A stretch of DNA of 23,518 nucleotides. Origin: DATCMA01 sp036563645 (GTDB lineage: Bacteria > Actinomycetota > Actinomycetes > Mycobacteriales > Micromonosporaceae). The notes beneath the pieces are model-generated. The model was not told where the DNA came from, did not search any database, and saw only the letters and a list, made by a program, of their open reading frames with translations. Below, piece by piece: positions 13,323 to 21,135 of this stretch (the stretch's first letter is position 1; every line of letters begins with the position of its first letter). The translations under genes and the position numbers were made by a program. Location of the stretch: assembly GCA_036563645.1 (NCBI GenBank), contig DATCMA010000017.1:1-23518 (forward strand), in the 5' to 3' direction.

Positions 13323-14279
13323 GTGAACGAGGGCCCGCGCGTAATGGTTGTGGGGCAGCTCACCCGCGATCTCGTTTTGGTCGTGGACGAAATGCCCGAG
13401 GAATCCAGAAGCGCCCGAGTGCGTATCCGGCGCGAGCTACTCGGGGGCAAGGGCGCCAACCAGGCAGTGGCATTGGCTCAGCTCGGCATTCCCGTCGGCT
13501 TAGTCGCGGTGACCGGCGACGATCGGATTGGCGATGAGCTGCGTGCGCAAGCCGCCCGCGATGGCGTGGATGTCTCCACGGTGATTCGCCGCCCCGGGGC
13601 CGATACCGCCCTGATTGTCGAGGTGCTCCACGCGCAGGGCTCCTGGCGCTACCTCGAGGACATCAGCGCCCCGATGCTCCTCAGCGAGGCTGATATCACC
13701 GCCGCCGCGTCTCACCTGGCCCACGCCGCCGCTGTCGTCGTCCAGCTCCAGCAGCCCACCGCGGTCGCCCTGCACGCGGCGCGCCTCGCCACGGGGTTGG
13801 TGGTGCTCGACGGCGCGCCCGCCGACCTCGAGCTGCGCGACGCGCTCTTCGCCGAAGCCGATGCCCTCCGCGCCGACGCCCGAGAAACCGCCCACTTGTT
13901 CGGCCCCGCCGTCCTCGACGACCCCGACCGCGCGCTGGCGGTGGTCCGCGAGCTCCTCGCGGCGGGCGGCCCCCGCCGGCTGGTGGCGCTCGCACTCGAT
14001 CCGCTGGGCAATCTCTTCGTCTGGCCCGAGGGACACCTCCTGGTGCCCCACACCCGGTCCCCCGTCGTGGACACCACCGGCGCCGGAGACGCCTTCACCG
14101 CCGCCATGGTCGCCGCGTTGCTGCGCGGCGACGAGCCCCGCCAGGTGGCCCGGTTCGCGGTGGCTGCCGCGAGCGCCACGGTGTGTTACCCGGGGGGCCG
14201 GGCGGAGCTGTTCCCCGACCGCCTAAGGCGGCACCTCGCGCTCGTCGACGAGGTTCTGGGCGCGTCCGATCCTCGGTGA
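13323..14279 (+). CDS. PfkB-family (ribokinase-like) sugar kinase
   Basis: This 318-aa protein is a complete PfkB/ribokinase-fold kinase, which phosphorylates a sugar or nucleoside with ATP in the cytoplasm. Motif 1 is GGKGANQAVALAQLG (from residue 41), as in ribokinase. Motif 2 is DTTGAGDAFTAA (250-261) with Asp256 as catalytic base and the anion hole in GAGD. The N-terminal VMVVGQLTRDLVLVVDEMP is typical. GTG 13323 keeps the first beta strand intact; ATG 13344 would cut it. The substrate cannot be told; ribose is the nearest guess. It heads a rightward set with a beta-hydroxyacid dehydrogenase and an aldehyde dehydrogenase. Confidence 0.9.
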   Translation: MNEGPRVMVVGQLTRDLVLVVDEMPEESRSARVRIRRELLGGKGANQAVALAQLGIPVGLVAVTGDDRIGDELRAQAARDGVDVSTVIRRPGADTALIVEVLHAQGSWRYLEDISAPMLLSEADITAAASHLAHAAAVVVQLQQPTAVALHAARLATGLVVLDGAPADLELRDALFAEADALRADARETAHLFGPAVLDDPDRALAVVRELLAAGGPRRLVALALDPLGNLFVWPEGHLLVPHTRSPVVDTTGAGDAFTAAMVAALLRGDEPRQVARFAVAAASATVCYPGGRAELFPDRLRRHLALVDEVLGASDPR

Positions 14280-14326
14280 CCGTCGGTCCGCCGGCGCGGT
14301 GCCCCCGTGCTTGGCAGGATGAGGCC

Positions 14327-15205
14327 ATGACCAGCATCGCGTTCATCGGCCTCGGCGCCATGGGCAGCCGGATGGCCGCCCGACTGCTGGAGGCGGGGCA
14401 CGACCTCGTGCTCTGGAACCGCAGCGTCGCTCGGACGCGCGAGCTGGTCGCGCGCGGTGCGGCGCTCGCCGACACCCCGGCCGACGCGGCGCGGCAGGCC
14501 GAGGTGGTCATCACGATGGTGGCGGACCCGGTGGCGCTGCGCGAGACGACCGAAGGACCTGACGGGGTGCTCGCCGGAATCCGGGAGGGCGCGGCGCTCG
14601 TCCAGATGTCCACCGTCGACCCCGCCGCGATCAGCCGCCTGGCCGCGCACCTGCCCGATGGAGTCGGCCTCTTGGACGCCCCCGTGCTCGGCAGTCTGCC
14701 CGAGGCGGAGTCGGGGACGCTGCACATCTTCGTCGGTGGCCCGGCGCGCCTCATCGAACGATGGACGCCGATGCTGAGCATCCTCGGCCGACCCGTGCCG
14801 GTGGGCGCCGCGGGCGCGGGGACCGCCGCCAAACTCGTCGTCAACGCCACCGCGTTCGGCGTCCTCGCGGTGCTGGGCGAATCCCTCGCGCTGGCACACG
14901 GGCTCGGCCTGTCCCGCGACGCGGCATACGCGGCGCTGGCCCAGACCCCCTTGGCCAAACAGGTGGAACGGCGTCGCCCCGCAGTGGACGCCGACGACTA
15001 TCCCCCACAGTTCGCACTCGCCCTGGCGAGAAAGGACGCCGACCTGGTGGCGAACGCCGCGGCCGCCGCCGGTCTGGCCCTGCCGGTGACGATCGCCTCC
15101 GGTGCCTGGCTCGCCGCCGCTGAGGAGTCCGGCCGGGGCGAGCAGGACTACTCCGCGGTGCTGGCGCAGATCCTGCAGAACGCGCCGCGCGGGCGACTAC
15201 GGTAG
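14327..15205 (+). CDS. NAD(P)-dependent beta-hydroxyacid dehydrogenase (HIBADH/GLYR family)
   Basis: This 292-aa enzyme has the N-terminal Rossmann motif FIGLGAMGSRMAARLLEAGH (with WNRS ending the second strand, which suits NADP), then DAPVLGSLPEAESGTL (118-132) as substrate loop, and AAKLVVN with catalytic Lys169 and Asn173. Family members interconvert beta-hydroxyacids and semialdehydes: 3-hydroxyisobutyrate, tartronate semialdehyde, succinic semialdehyde. The exact substrate is not readable. ATG 14327 is chosen because the fold starts at once and GGATGAGG precedes it. It follows the kinase by 47 bp and fits a sugar-acid or short-chain semialdehyde pathway with the aldehyde dehydrogenase downstream. 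Confidence 0.9.
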   Translation: MTSIAFIGLGAMGSRMAARLLEAGHDLVLWNRSVARTRELVARGAALADTPADAARQAEVVITMVADPVALRETTEGPDGVLAGIREGAALVQMSTVDPAAISRLAAHLPDGVGLLDAPVLGSLPEAESGTLHIFVGGPARLIERWTPMLSILGRPVPVGAAGAGTAAKLVVNATAFGVLAVLGESLALAHGLGLSRDAAYAALAQTPLAKQVERRRPAVDADDYPPQFALALARKDADLVANAAAAAGLALPVTIASGAWLAAAEESGRGEQDYSAVLAQILQNAPRGRLR

Positions 15206-15230
15206 GCCAGCGGCCCGCGCCTCGCACTCC

Positions 15231-15308
15231 ACCGCGCAGCTCGTCCTCGGCACACTGGTGATCACCGCCGTCGTCATCGACAGACTGCGGCGACGCCGTA
15301 CGCGATGA
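15231..15308 (+). pseudogene. Possible relic of a sugar ABC-transporter permease C-terminus
   Basis: Between the dehydrogenase and the aldehyde dehydrogenase, one frame ending at TGA 15306-15308 reads STAQLVLGTLVITAVVID followed by RLRRRRTR. A last hydrophobic helix ending in DRLRRRR is typical of RbsC-type sugar ABC permeases. No start codon with a ribosome-binding site precedes it, and the upstream frame is the shadow of the previous gene. I read it as a remnant, consistent with a sugar-catabolism cluster that lost its transporter. A chance hydrophobic stretch is possible. Confidence 0.35.
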
Positions 15309-15381
15309 CTGACGAGCTCGGCGACCGACTAGGGTCCGGCCTGGTCACACGACGTTCCGTCACCGAAGGAGATGCGCGGCG

Positions 15382-16824
15382 ATGAGCGAGGTACGCGGAT
15401 TCTGGCTGGCCGGCACGCTCGCCACCGGTGAGCAGGTCCGGGAGATCCGTCACCCCTACGACAACCGGCTGATCGCGACCGTCAGTGTGCCCACCGCCCA
15501 CCAGGTCGAGGAGGCGGTGGCCGCGGCGGCCCAGGTGGCGGCGACCGCCGCCGCGCTCCCCGCGCATGTCCGCGCCCAGGCGTTGGACCACATCTCGCGG
15601 CGGATCGCGGAGCGCGCCGAGGAGTTCGCCCGCCTCATCACCGCCGAGAACGGCAAACCCATCAAGTGGGCGCGTCTCGAGGTGTCCCGGGCGATCACCA
15701 CGTTCCGGTGGGCCGCGGAGGAGGCGCGGCGCTTCAGCGGCGACCTCCAGCGCTTGGACACCGATCCCGCCTCCGCCGGCCGGCTCGCGGTGATCCGTCG
15801 TTTCCCGCGCGGGCCGGTCTTGGCAATCACGCCGTTCAACTTCCCTCTCAACCTCGTCGCCCACAAGGTGGCGCCGGCCATCGCAGTCGGCGCGCCGGTC
15901 ATCGTGAAACCCGCGCCGAAGACCCCGCTCTCCGCTCTTGCCCTCGGCGAGCTCCTCGCCGAAACCGAGCTTCCGGCGGGGATGTGGTCCGTGCTCCCGC
16001 TCGACAACGAGGAGACAGCCGCGCTCGTCACCGACCCCCGACTCCCGGTGGTGTCGTTCACCGGGTCGAGCCGGGTGGGCTGGCAGATCCGACGGGCGGT
16101 GCCGGAGAAGCACGTCACGCTCGAGCTAGGGGGCAACGCGGCGGCGGTGGTGTGCCCGGACTGGTCGAGCCCGGCCGACCTCGACTACGCCGCCGCCAGG
16201 ATCGCGACCTTCGCCACGTACCAGGCGGGGCAGTCCTGTATCTCGGTGCAGCGGGTCATCGCCGACACGTCAGTCGCCGAGCCGCTGACCGAACGGATCG
16301 TCGCGGCGGTGCGGGCGCAGCGCACCGGTGATCCCTGGGACGACGCCACGGACGTCGGCCCGCTCATCGACGAGGCGGCCGCGATCCGCGTCCAGAGCTG
16401 GATTGACGAAGCGCTCGCCCGGGGTGCGCGGGCGCTGACCGGTGGTGAACGCGACGGGGCCAGCGTCGCCCCCACCGTCCTCAGTGATGTGCCAAGCGAC
16501 GCTCGGGTCTCCTGTGAGGAGGTCTTCGGTCCGGTCCTCGTCGTGGAGTCCGTCGACGGGGTCGACGCGGCGTTCCGCCGCGTCAACGAGTCCCGGTACG
16601 GGCTTCAAGCCGGAGTGTTCACTCACGACATTCACATCGCCTTCCGCGCCCACCGGGAGTTGGAGGTCGGCGGCGTGATCATCGGTGACGTGCCCAGCTA
16701 CCGCGCGGACCAGATGCCGTACGGCGGGGTCAAGGAATCCGGCGTGGGTCGCGAGGGCGTGCGGTACGCCATGGAGGATTACACCTACGAACGGGTGCTC
16801 GTGCTGACGGGGTTGCCGCTGTGA
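15382..16824 (+). CDS. NAD(P)-dependent aldehyde dehydrogenase
   Basis: This 480-aa enzyme has all ALDH superfamily hallmarks: PFNFP with Asn153, VIVKPAP with Lys176 for cofactor binding, SFTGSSRVGWQI, the general base Glu248 in LELGG, and the nucleophile Cys286 in QAGQSCISVQR. EEVFGPVL and PYGGVKESGVGREG lie near the C-terminus. It oxidises an aldehyde to the acid. The QSCISVQR and GVGREGVRYAMEDYT patterns recall lactaldehyde- or phosphonoacetaldehyde-type enzymes, but this does not fix the substrate. ATG 15382 has GAAGGAG at good spacing. It is the last gene of the metabolic set and ends before a strong hairpin. Confidence 0.93.
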   Translation: MSEVRGFWLAGTLATGEQVREIRHPYDNRLIATVSVPTAHQVEEAVAAAAQVAATAAALPAHVRAQALDHISRRIAERAEEFARLITAENGKPIKWARLEVSRAITTFRWAAEEARRFSGDLQRLDTDPASAGRLAVIRRFPRGPVLAITPFNFPLNLVAHKVAPAIAVGAPVIVKPAPKTPLSALALGELLAETELPAGMWSVLPLDNEETAALVTDPRLPVVSFTGSSRVGWQIRRAVPEKHVTLELGGNAAAVVCPDWSSPADLDYAAARIATFATYQAGQSCISVQRVIADTSVAEPLTERIVAAVRAQRTGDPWDDATDVGPLIDEAAAIRVQSWIDEALARGARALTGGERDGASVAPTVLSDVPSDARVSCEEVFGPVLVVESVDGVDAAFRRVNESRYGLQAGVFTHDIHIAFRAHRELEVGGVIIGDVPSYRADQMPYGGVKESGVGREGVRYAMEDYTYERVLVLTGLPL

Positions 16825-16864
16825 GGCGGTGAGCGCCGTCTCACCCCGTCACCGCGCAGACCAA

Positions 16865-16894
16865 GGCCGGGCGGCGACCTGTCGCCGCCCGGCC
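16865..16894. terminator. Bidirectional hairpin terminator
   Basis: GGCCGGGCGGCGA (16865-16877) pairs perfectly with TCGCCGCCCGGCC (16882-16894) around CCTG. It lies between the convergent aldehyde dehydrogenase and hemerythrin genes, 40 bp after one stop and 51 bp from the other. It has no T-tract, which is common for actinobacterial terminators. Confidence 0.75.
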
Positions 16895-16945
16895 GCCCCG
16901 GACAGGTGATCCGCTCGAGGTCCGGTGGATGGGTCACGCCTCAGC

Positions 16946-17443
16946 TCAGACGGACATCGCGGCGACCGCCTTCTTCAACGCGCTGCTCGGAGCGCGCGGC
17001 GCCTCAGCCTCGAGTGCCGCCATCTGCGCGCCCATTTCCTGGAGCTGCTGCGCGTCGATGCAGCTGCGGGCGCGCGGGAACAGGACCTGCTCCTCCTCCT
17101 GGAGGTGGTGCAGGATGCTCTCCATCAGCACGGTCATCTTCGCGTCGTACCGCTCGTCCTCCGGGCTCAGCTCCGCGAGCTCGGCGGCGAGCACGTCGGC
17201 GACGTGGTGCTCCTGATAGGACTCGAGAACTTCGCTGTTGAGATCCGGACAGAGCGTGCGGGTCATCGGGTACATGCACTTGTTCTCGAGGTACGTGTGC
17301 ACCATGAGCTTTTCGATGATCTTCTTGGTGAGCTCGCGCTTCTGCTGCGGCGACGCGCTCGCCTGCATTTGTTGATAGTGATTGAACAGGCCACGGATCT
17401 CGTTGTGCTGGTGGAGAAGCAGCTCAATGGCGTCCATAGGCAT
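16946..17443 (-). CDS. Hemerythrin HHE-domain protein
   Basis: This 165-aa protein has the four-helix hemerythrin pattern that binds a di-iron centre and senses or carries oxygen or nitric oxide. Candidate ligands in order are His13 (HQHNEIR), His49 and Glu53 (VHTYLENKCMYP), His79/His80 (QEHH), and His113 with Glu117 (HHLQEEEQVLFPRAR). The C-terminal 40 residues are Ala-rich. There is no membrane segment, so it is cytoplasmic. ATG 17443 is preceded by GAGGAGGT at about 9 bp, a very strong site. It is transcribed alone, and the hairpin after its stop ends it. Similar genes are common in soil actinobacteria and are linked to redox stress. Confidence 0.92.
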   Translation of the reverse strand: MPMDAIELLLHQHNEIRGLFNHYQQMQASASPQQKRELTKKIIEKLMVHTYLENKCMYPMTRTLCPDLNSEVLESYQEHHVADVLAAELAELSPEDERYDAKMTVLMESILHHLQEEEQVLFPRARSCIDAQQLQEMGAQMAALEAEAPRAPSSALKKAVAAMSV

Positions 17444-17769
17444 CCGGGAACTACCTCCTCAATCGCGGCTGCTTCGGCATACCCCCGGCCATGAGCTGAC
17501 AAACCACCCGATTCGGTATATCTCGCTGCCTTTTGGAGGAGACCCTCCCGCCGGGGCACGGCCACGCGGTGCCTGGTCGGTCCACCGCCCCGCCACCAGC
17601 GCCCCACCATCCCCCGGGCGTCCCGCGACGCGTCCCTGCCCATCACGGCGGTGATGACGTCCATACGGTGCCGCCCTCGTCGAGCGCCCAGCGGCCCGCT
17701 ATCCGATGGCCTACCCTGGCCGCGCCTCCCACCCGAGTCCACCCACGAGCCCCATCGGATCGGAGTAGC
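17444..17769. promoter_or_regulatory. Divergent intergenic region (hemerythrin / beta-helix gene)
   Basis: This 326-bp region carries the promoters of two divergent genes. GGTATATC (17515-17522) is the only AT-rich core and could serve as a -10 element on either strand. GGAGGAG at 17535-17541 looks like a ribosome-binding site, but only a TTG frame of low-complexity Pro/His sequence lies near it, which I do not call as coding. Confidence 0.35.
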
Positions 17770-18528
17770 GTGCGTCAACCACCACCAGTGGCCCGGTTCG
17801 CGGCCGAGGAACCCTGCCTTGTCATCGACCACGAGAATCTCCGCGGTGTCCGCTTCACTGGGACACGCCTCGTCAGCCTCGCCGTGATCGGCGGCTCGAC
17901 CTTCACCGAATGCGACTTTCGCGGCATCACCGTCGAGGAAGTCGCGTTTGGTGCGAGCACGCAGCGATGCGAGTACTACGGGTGTGTCTTCGACGGTGCC
18001 CGACTCGGCTGGGTCGAACCGGGAGTGGCGCGGTTCGTGCGCTGCTCTTTTCGAAACGTCCGGGTTCGTACCTGGCGCGCCGGCGCCCTCGACTTGATCG
18101 AGTGCACCTTCTCCGGCCGCATCGACCGCGGTGTGATCGCGGGGAGCGTCCCCCCTGGTCAACCGATCCCCGCCGGGTGCCCCAATCACGTCGACGGCAA
18201 CGATTTCCGCGACCTGGTCATGCCGCGGCTGGATTTCGTCGGTGGGGTTGACCTCACTCGGCAACGACTGCCGGTCGGCTCCGACGTCCTCTACCTGTCG
18301 GACCTCGACGCGGCGCTCAAAGCGGCCGAGGTGGCGTTCCCCACGTGCCCCGCCCCATTGCGGCCGGCGGTACGTCGGCGGCTCGATCGCCTACGGCGTC
18401 TCCGCGCCGGCGGTCAGCAGCAGGCGTGGCTACCGGCGCGCCGATTCGTCGGCGCTGATCCGGCGGCGGCGCGCTGGTTGACCGAACTGTGGCGCCGCGA
18501 GGGGTTTTCGTCGCCCACCACGGGGTAG
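17770..18528 (+). CDS. Uncharacterised protein with pentapeptide-like (beta-helix) N-terminus
   Basis: This 252-aa protein starts at GTG 17770 with CGGAG just upstream; the longer frame ahead is low-complexity. Residues about 18-130 show regular short repeats in which an aromatic or Leu and a Cys/Thr alternate with polar turns: LRGVRFTGTRLVSLAV, STFTECDFRGITVEEVAF, YYGCVFDGARL, ARFVRCSFRNVRV, LDLIECTFSGRI. This resembles pentapeptide repeats folding as a right-handed beta-helix. The C-terminal 100 residues are helical and Arg/Ala-rich. It is cysteine-rich for its neighbourhood. No function is known to me. The phosphoribosyltransferase gene starts 36 bp downstream, so a shared transcript is likely. 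Confidence 0.75.
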   Translation: MRQPPPVARFAAEEPCLVIDHENLRGVRFTGTRLVSLAVIGGSTFTECDFRGITVEEVAFGASTQRCEYYGCVFDGARLGWVEPGVARFVRCSFRNVRVRTWRAGALDLIECTFSGRIDRGVIAGSVPPGQPIPAGCPNHVDGNDFRDLVMPRLDFVGGVDLTRQRLPVGSDVLYLSDLDAALKAAEVAFPTCPAPLRPAVRRRLDRLRRLRAGGQQQAWLPARRFVGADPAAARWLTELWRREGFSSPTTG

Positions 18529-18564
18529 CCGTGCCTCCTCGGGGAGACGCCTGAGGGAGGGCAG

Positions 18565-19242
18565 ATGGACGCTACGGAGTTCCGGGCGTTCTCCGATCGA
18601 CGAGCCGCCGGCCGCGCGCTCGCCCGGCAGGTCGCCGCCCGCTTCGCGGAGCTGGATACCGCGGGCCGTCCCCTGGTGCTGGCGCTGCCACGCGGTGGGC
18701 TCCCCATCGGTCAAGAGGTCGCCGCCCGGATCAACGGCGAACTGGACATCATCGTCGCGCGCAAGGTCGGGCTTCCGGAGCAGCCCGAGCTCGGGGTCGG
18801 TGCGGTCACCGCGGACGGGCCGCCCTTGTTCAACCGCACGTTGCTGGACGAGGTGGGGTTGACCGAGGCGGACCTCGCCCCGGCGGTGGAGCGCGAACGG
18901 GAGGAGGCGCGGCGCCGACTGCGCCGTTACCGCGCCGGGCGTCAACCCCCGGAGATCCGGGACCGGACGGTCATCGTCACAGACGACGGTTTGGCCACCG
19001 GGGTGACCGCGATGGCAGCCCTCCGGGAGGTCCGCAGCAAAGGCCCCCGCCACCTGTGGTTCGCCGCGCCCGTGTGCGCCCGGGACGCGACCCAGCTCCT
19101 GCTCACAGCCGCCGACACCGTGCTGTGCGTGCACATGCCCGAGCGTTTCACCGCCGTCGGCGCCTGGTACCACGACTTCGCGCAACTCAGCGACGAGGAC
19201 GTTGAGGCGGCGCTGGCCAGCGAGGGGGTACGCGATGGCTGA
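18565..19242 (+). CDS. Type I phosphoribosyltransferase-fold protein
   Basis: This 225-aa protein carries the PRPP-binding signature TVIVTDDGLATGVTAMAAL (135-153) and the upstream LVLALPRGGLPIGQEVA and DIIVARKVGLPEQPELGVGAV. These place it in a family of phosphoribosyltransferase-like proteins common in actinobacteria and often found in stress or dormancy gene sets. The actual base or acceptor is unknown. ATG 18565 has GGGAGG at 5-6 bp. The stop overlaps the start of the next gene by 8 bp (ATGGCTGA), so translation of the acyl-CoA synthetase is probably coupled to it. Confidence 0.88.
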   Translation: MDATEFRAFSDRRAAGRALARQVAARFAELDTAGRPLVLALPRGGLPIGQEVAARINGELDIIVARKVGLPEQPELGVGAVTADGPPLFNRTLLDEVGLTEADLAPAVEREREEARRRLRRYRAGRQPPEIRDRTVIVTDDGLATGVTAMAALREVRSKGPRHLWFAAPVCARDATQLLLTAADTVLCVHMPERFTAVGAWYHDFAQLSDEDVEAALASEGVRDG

Positions 19243-21043
19243 GGTCTCAGTGCCCGCAGCGGTCACGGTCAGTCGACACGCCAATCTCACGGACCCGGTG
19301 TGGGAGAACGCGGAACAGGCGCCCGACGTCGTGCAGTTCATGCGCCCGGCGGACACCGAGGGAAGCTCCGGCGGGTGGACGCATGTGAGCTGTCGTCGCT
19401 TCCGCGACGAGGTGACAGGCCTCGCTCGCGGACTCATCGCCGCCGGGGTCACGCCCGGGGCGCGGGTGGCGCTGATGAGCCGTACCCGGTACGAGTGGAC
19501 CCTCGTCGACTACGCGATCTGGTCGGTCGGGGCGGTCACGGTACCGATCTACGAGACGGCGAGTCCTGAGCAGGTCGAGTGGATCCTGTCGAATTCGGAG
19601 GCGAGCTTCTGCGTGGTGGAGAGCGCCAACCACGTGCGGCTCGTGGACAGCCTACGTGGCCGACTCCCCCACCTTGGCGCGGTGTGGCAGATCGACGCGG
19701 GCGACCTCGACCAGCTCGTGCACGACGGCGAGCACGTCGAACCGAGTGAGGTGATGGCGCGTCGCCGCGCGGTCCGCGGCGACGACCTCGCGACGATCAT
19801 CTACACCAGCGGCACCACGGGCCGCCCGAAGGGGTGCATGCTCACCCACTACAACCTCCGCACCGACGTCGAGAACGCGATCGCCGCGCTCCCCGACCTT
19901 TTCAACGAAGAGGCGTCTACCCTGCTGTTCCTCCCGCTGGCGCACGCGTTCGCCCGGCTCGTGCAGATCGGAGCGGTGCAGACGCGGACGACGATGGGGC
20001 ATAGCTCCGATTTCGACAAGCTCACCGACACCCTGCGGTCTTTTCGACCCACGTTCCTGCTCGCGGTGCCCCGCGTCTTCGAGAAGCTGCATACCGCCGC
20101 TAAGCAGCAGGCTCGCTCCGAGGGGCGAGACGCAACGTTCGAGCGGGCCGAGCAGGTCGCCGTCGCCTACAGCGAGGCGCTCGAGCAGCGCGGCGGGCCC
20201 GAGCTGTCCCTTCGTCTGCAACACCTCCTGTTCGACGTGCTGGTGTACCGCAAGATCCGCGACTCGCTCGGGGGTCGGTGTCGCCACGCGATCGCGGGTG
20301 GAGCCCCACTCAATCCACGCCTGGCCCACTTCTTCCGCGGCGCGGGTGTGGAGATTTTCGAGGGGTATGGCCTCACCGAGGCCTCCCCGGCCGCGACGAC
20401 GAACCGACCCGGCGCGACCCGTATCGGCACCGTGGGGCAGCCACTGCCGGGGGTGAGCATCCGCATCGACGAGTCCGGGGAAGTGCTCGTCAAGGGCGAC
20501 AATGTGTTCCAGGGCTACTGGAACAACCCGGAGGCGACGCGGGAGGCGCTCAGCGACGGGTGGTTCCGCAGCGGGGACATCGGCGAGCTCGACGAGGACG
20601 GCTTCCTGAGGATCACCGGCCGGAAGAAGGAGATGGTGGTGACCGCGGGCGGGAAGCATGTCTCCCCCGTCCAGCTCGAGGAACGGCTGCGCACGCACCC
20701 CCTGATCAGCCACGCGGTGATCGTCGGTGACCAGCGTCCGTTCATCGCCGCGTTGATCAGCATTGATCAGGAGACCTGGCCGAAGTGGCTCGTCGAACAC
20801 GGCCATCCGCACAACACGACGGTCCAGGAGCTGCGGGACGACCCCCAGCTGCGTGCCGAGATTCAAGAGGTCGTCAACGAGGTGAACAAGACCGTCTCGC
20901 ACCCCGAGGCGATCAAGAGTTTCCGGATTCTGCCGGACGACTTCACCTCAGCTCGCGGCGAACTCACCCCGACGATGAAGGTCAAACGGGACGTCGTGAC
21001 GCGGACCCGAGCGGACGAGATCGCGGCGATCTACGGAAGCTGA
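19235..21043 (+). CDS. Long-chain fatty acid-CoA ligase (FadD15-like AMP-binding enzyme)
   Basis: This 602-aa enzyme activates a fatty acid with ATP and CoA. Motifs are in order: IIYTSGTTGRPKGCMLTHYN (P-loop, from 188), FEGYGLTE (375-382), GWFRSGDIGELDEDG with the ribose-binding Asp448, ITGRKKEMVVTAGGK (the hinge), and LTPTMKVKRD with the likely adenylation Lys582. The size and order match actinobacterial FadD15-type ligases. ATG 19235 overlaps the phosphoribosyltransferase stop by 8 bp and has GAGGGGG just upstream. It is the last gene of a three-gene rightward run and converges on the XRE regulator. Family and reaction are secure; chain length is not. Confidence 0.94.
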   Translation: MAEVSVPAAVTVSRHANLTDPVWENAEQAPDVVQFMRPADTEGSSGGWTHVSCRRFRDEVTGLARGLIAAGVTPGARVALMSRTRYEWTLVDYAIWSVGAVTVPIYETASPEQVEWILSNSEASFCVVESANHVRLVDSLRGRLPHLGAVWQIDAGDLDQLVHDGEHVEPSEVMARRRAVRGDDLATIIYTSGTTGRPKGCMLTHYNLRTDVENAIAALPDLFNEEASTLLFLPLAHAFARLVQIGAVQTRTTMGHSSDFDKLTDTLRSFRPTFLLAVPRVFEKLHTAAKQQARSEGRDATFERAEQVAVAYSEALEQRGGPELSLRLQHLLFDVLVYRKIRDSLGGRCRHAIAGGAPLNPRLAHFFRGAGVEIFEGYGLTEASPAATTNRPGATRIGTVGQPLPGVSIRIDESGEVLVKGDNVFQGYWNNPEATREALSDGWFRSGDIGELDEDGFLRITGRKKEMVVTAGGKHVSPVQLEERLRTHPLISHAVIVGDQRPFIAALISIDQETWPKWLVEHGHPHNTTVQELRDDPQLRAEIQEVVNEVNKTVSHPEAIKSFRILPDDFTSARGELTPTMKVKRDVVTRTRADEIAAIYGS

Positions 21044-21135
21044 GGCGGCCGAATCCCCACGCCCTCGGCATACCACCGGTCCCCCTCCGTCGCGCGCTCG
21101 CCTGCTCCCGCAGGGCGCGCGGCCGTAGGCGGAGA

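Noticed and set aside
14183..14326. Upstream part of the beta-hydroxyacid dehydrogenase frame
   Set aside because: It overlaps the kinase gene; the Rossmann fold begins directly at ATG 14327 with a suitable site.
17533..17769. TTG-started N-terminal extension of the beta-helix-like protein
   Set aside because: Although GGAGGAG is near, the sequence is Pro/His/Ala low complexity and GTG 17770 has its own site.
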